NCBI GenBank assembly: GCA_009760855.2
Contig: WPIO01000014.1
Location: 1,203,001-1,267,000 of the forward strand
Direction of reading: 5' to 3'
DNA from: Cristatella mucedo
Lineage: Eukaryota; Bryozoa; Phylactolaemata; Cristatellidae
Length of the DNA stretch: 64,000 bases
Numbering within the stretch: the first letter of the stretch is position 1; each line of letters begins with the position of its first letter. The position numbers and the translations under genes were made by a program. Of the stretch, positions 61,871-64,000 are shown in pieces. The notes under the pieces are model-generated. The model saw only the letters and a list, made by a program, of their open reading frames with translations, searched no databases and was not told the origin of the DNA.

Positions 61871-62227
61871 CTGTATATGCAATGCCAACGTTACTGATAA
61901 TAAGTGTGCTGTCAGGAGCACTCCAGCGACCGTAGTGAGAACTGATGAAGATATATGTAGATAATAAGTTAGCATGCTCGCTATTCACAATAGCAAATGC
62001 TTAAATTGAGACTGCTTTGATACATAACTCATCATATCAGCGTGATATTTCAATGCAAAAGACTAGCATTCCACTTCTAGCTACCATGACATTCTCAGAG
62101 AAGGCATTCAAATTTAACTTGCTTAGATGAAGGCAAAGGTGCTTTAGTAAAAGATCAGACCCTGCTGACGTAATGACGAAGAGGGCACGGGTGTGATAAG
62201 GGTAGTTTAGTAGTTGCATGAGAAGCA

Positions 62228-62412
62228 CGTCGTGATGGCACACTAGGTAAGGGCATTGCTTTTCAAGACCTCGGTCCTGAGGTCGTGAGTTCAAATCCTG
62301 TGGTGGGCGATCCTTAATCGCAGCTGCAAGTGGTGATGATAGCGGTAAAGGCTCTTCTGTCACTATTTACAAAAGGGGCTGTTAAATCGGCTAGTATTTA
62401 TTATTTAATTTT
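62228..62412 (+). mobile_element. tRNA-derived SINE, family B
   Basis: Head tggcacactaggtaagggca, box B-like gagttcaaatcc, body gatagcggtaaaggctcttc, tail aaaggggctgttaaatcggc and (ATTT)n. Confidence 0.8.
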
Positions 62413-62885
62413 ATTTATCTTATTAGAAGTACTGCTAGACTGATACCGCTTACTGGGCAGAGAGCAACATCCAAGAACAAATAAGTCAAGCAGTTCCAAC
62501 CTAAACGCCGACAAACAACCTCTGGCACAGCTTAGAACGTCTCAATGGAAACATATCCCAGAGAATATACCCGATTGCAGCACATGATCGCTATCTGTGT
62601 CTTGCCTGGATTTCCCAACGATGCAGGAGTTAGCTTGCCCGATGGTAAGCTGGCACTAGAATACACATTTAGTCCTCGGTGGCTTGCCGAGGAAACACCT
62701 GAAGCCATTGCTGCAACTTCTTAACCTGCCGGCCCAGCTACTACTCTAAAGGATCAACCGATGTAGACAGATCCCTTACTATAGTTGCTACAGCGATTTC
62801 ATACAGTTGTCCAAGCCAAGCAAAGATTACGTTCCATGAATAAGTGCTTGGGATAAAAAAGGCGAAAGGGACGCATAACTCTTAC

Positions 62886-62966
62886 GACCCCGTGGTGAGG
62901 GCATTTTCGGAGCACCATTCAGTTTGGCATCTTGCACCAAGTGCCATGCTGGTGCTGCGAACTTAA
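62886..62966 (-). CDS. putative exon of an unrecognised minus-strand gene
   Basis: 81 bases. Acceptor ..ggcttttcag, donor GGTC|gtaaga. Encodes KFAAPAWHLVQDAKLNGAPK then MPSPRG. Phase 1 in agrees with the donor phase of the candidate exon ending at 63108, which supports both. Phase 1 out. A linking exon to 61870 was not found. Confidence 0.42.
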
Positions 62967-63107
62967 CTGAAAAGCCAAAAAGCTCACTGTCAGTAGAATT
63001 TAAACCTGAGTGGCATGAGTCTGAGGCTGACAGAAACAGGCTACCCTCGGCCGGTCAGCTCAAGACAGAGGTAGGACTTTTCCCAATTGAGGTGCATTGG
63101 AACTCAC

Positions 63108-63419
63108 CAGAGATGCTTTGAGAAACAGATTCTCTGCTGTCTGCCAAGTGATCATACAAATTCGGAGTACGATTTGATCTCCATATAAGTTCTACTGGAC
63201 CTCTCGACAATGGATCTCTATTAATTCTAATGCACCTCCGGTTTGAAGCCATTGATAACCTAGTCTTTCTTGAGCGCCTACTTGCCTCACCTAGGAATGA
63301 CTGGCATGGCAATACTGCGTCCGAGGTACAATCTTGTGAGATTTCAGGGTCAAATTGCCGTGATAGGCCACCGGTAATCCAGTGAGTCGGTGAAGTATTG
63401 GGTGCCCCAGGTTTCAGTT
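63108..63419 (-). CDS. putative exon of an unrecognised minus-strand gene
   Basis: About 104 codons open on the minus strand (LKPGAPNTSPTHWITGGLSR, then basic and Ser-rich sequence, ending ESVSQSIS), closed by a good donor CTCTG|gtgagt. The acceptor after ..gtggacttag is weak, because the upstream side is a purine (GA)n tract on this strand. Function unknown. Confidence 0.38.
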
Positions 63420-63445
63420 CTAAGTCCACTTCTTTAACGAGCTAT

Positions 63446-63448
<3 letters not shown>

Positions 63449-63524
<76 letters not shown>
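63449..63524. repeat. (CT)n microsatellite
   Basis: About 75 bases of CT beside the putative minus-strand exon at 63108-63419. Confidence 0.95.
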
Positions 63525-63527
<3 letters not shown>

Positions 63528-63761
63528 CTATGTATTCGCTAAGCACAATCTTGGATTTCATTTCATTTCTCCAATACTCTACATTAGTTGCACTTTGATA
63601 ATTTCCAAGCAAAGACAAAAATTGGGCATGCTTACACGAAGGTAACTTAGTTCGTGCGTTTGTGACATCCCACCAAGACTTCTGAACTAACTTTTTCCAG
63701 GTCGTCCTGCCTTCATAAGAAAACACTTACAGATGATAGGGAAACACGGTAGCCAGGCTTG

Positions 63762-64000
63762 CCTGTTGTGAACATGTCAGCTGCCCTAAACCACTTCTCT
63801 CTGACCAGCACTGGCTCCTCAGCAAGCAGCACACCAACTTTAATAAGGTCTTGTCATCCACTTGTAGGTTCTTCTATTCTCTTGTTCCAGCTTACCAAAT
63901 GCAACTACTTACTTGTCTGGCCTCCATGCTCACCATGGGGGGAAGATCTTTTTCTTTAGCCGTTAGTTGCACCTCCAACCAATTTCAGATCCCTTGGAGG
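63762..64000 (+). mobile_element. decayed LINE fragment running off the window
   Basis: Plus strand: LHWLLSKQHTNFNKVLSSTC then RFFYSLVPAY, matching LHWLPVKQRIDFKVLSLTFR and SMAPAY of the better copies. Continues past the window end. Confidence 0.6.

Overview
This is a window of a large, intron-rich, repeat-laden eukaryotic (animal) genome. Genes are split into many short exons with GT-AG introns. Long (CT)n, (AT)n and (CA)n microsatellites are common. There are many broken copies of non-LTR retrotransposons and tRNA-derived SINEs. Recognisable genes are orthologs of vertebrate KIAA0825, BTBD1/BTBD2 and MDM1, plus a chitin-binding (CBM14-like) exon, which suggests an invertebrate, probably marine. 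I cannot resolve the lineage further from sequence alone. There is nothing prokaryotic: no operons and no CRISPR. No tRNA or rRNA gene was recognised apart from tRNA-derived SINE heads.

Layout. (1) 183-18992, + strand: most of a KIAA0825-like (DUF4495) gene, 5' end outside the window. I could chain 17 exons by splice sites and reading phase. They include the QMW and DLW motifs of the family and a last intron of the rare GC-AG type. One small part (12.66-14.14 kb) stays unresolved. (2) 19-23.2 kb: no gene recognised; CA and CT tracts, SINEs and poly-C. (3) 23181-25716, - strand: a BTB-BACK-PHR gene of the BTBD1/BTBD2 class; the last PHR exon was not found. (4) 25.8-33 kb: intergenic. It holds a degenerate tandem array with a period near 180 bp (27.2-28.6 kb), a 0.77-kb compound CT satellite, a decayed reverse transcriptase and a long foldback palindrome. 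(5) 33029-50829, - strand: a complete MDM1 gene. 14 exons join in phase from an MPVRPK start to a stop, giving about 903 codons with four SEYxxxF-type repeats. Its introns are full of LINE and SINE debris and one Tigger/pogo-like transposon end. (6) 50.8-57 kb: CpG-rich divergent region at the MDM1 start, then repeats and decayed ORFs. (7) 58.09-58.27 kb: last exon of a small chitin-binding secreted protein. (8) 61.7-63.4 kb, - strand: phase-compatible exons of a gene I do not recognise.

How they fit together: the genes look independent. MDM1 is a centriole and microtubule protein in vertebrates. BTBD1/2 proteins are Cullin-3 adaptor-type proteins. KIAA0825 has no settled biochemical role. 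The strongest non-gene story is the repeat ecology. LINE and SINE copies share the same 3' hairpin tail, one tail supplies a splice acceptor of the KIAA0825 gene, and one LINE fragment has been amplified into a minisatellite.
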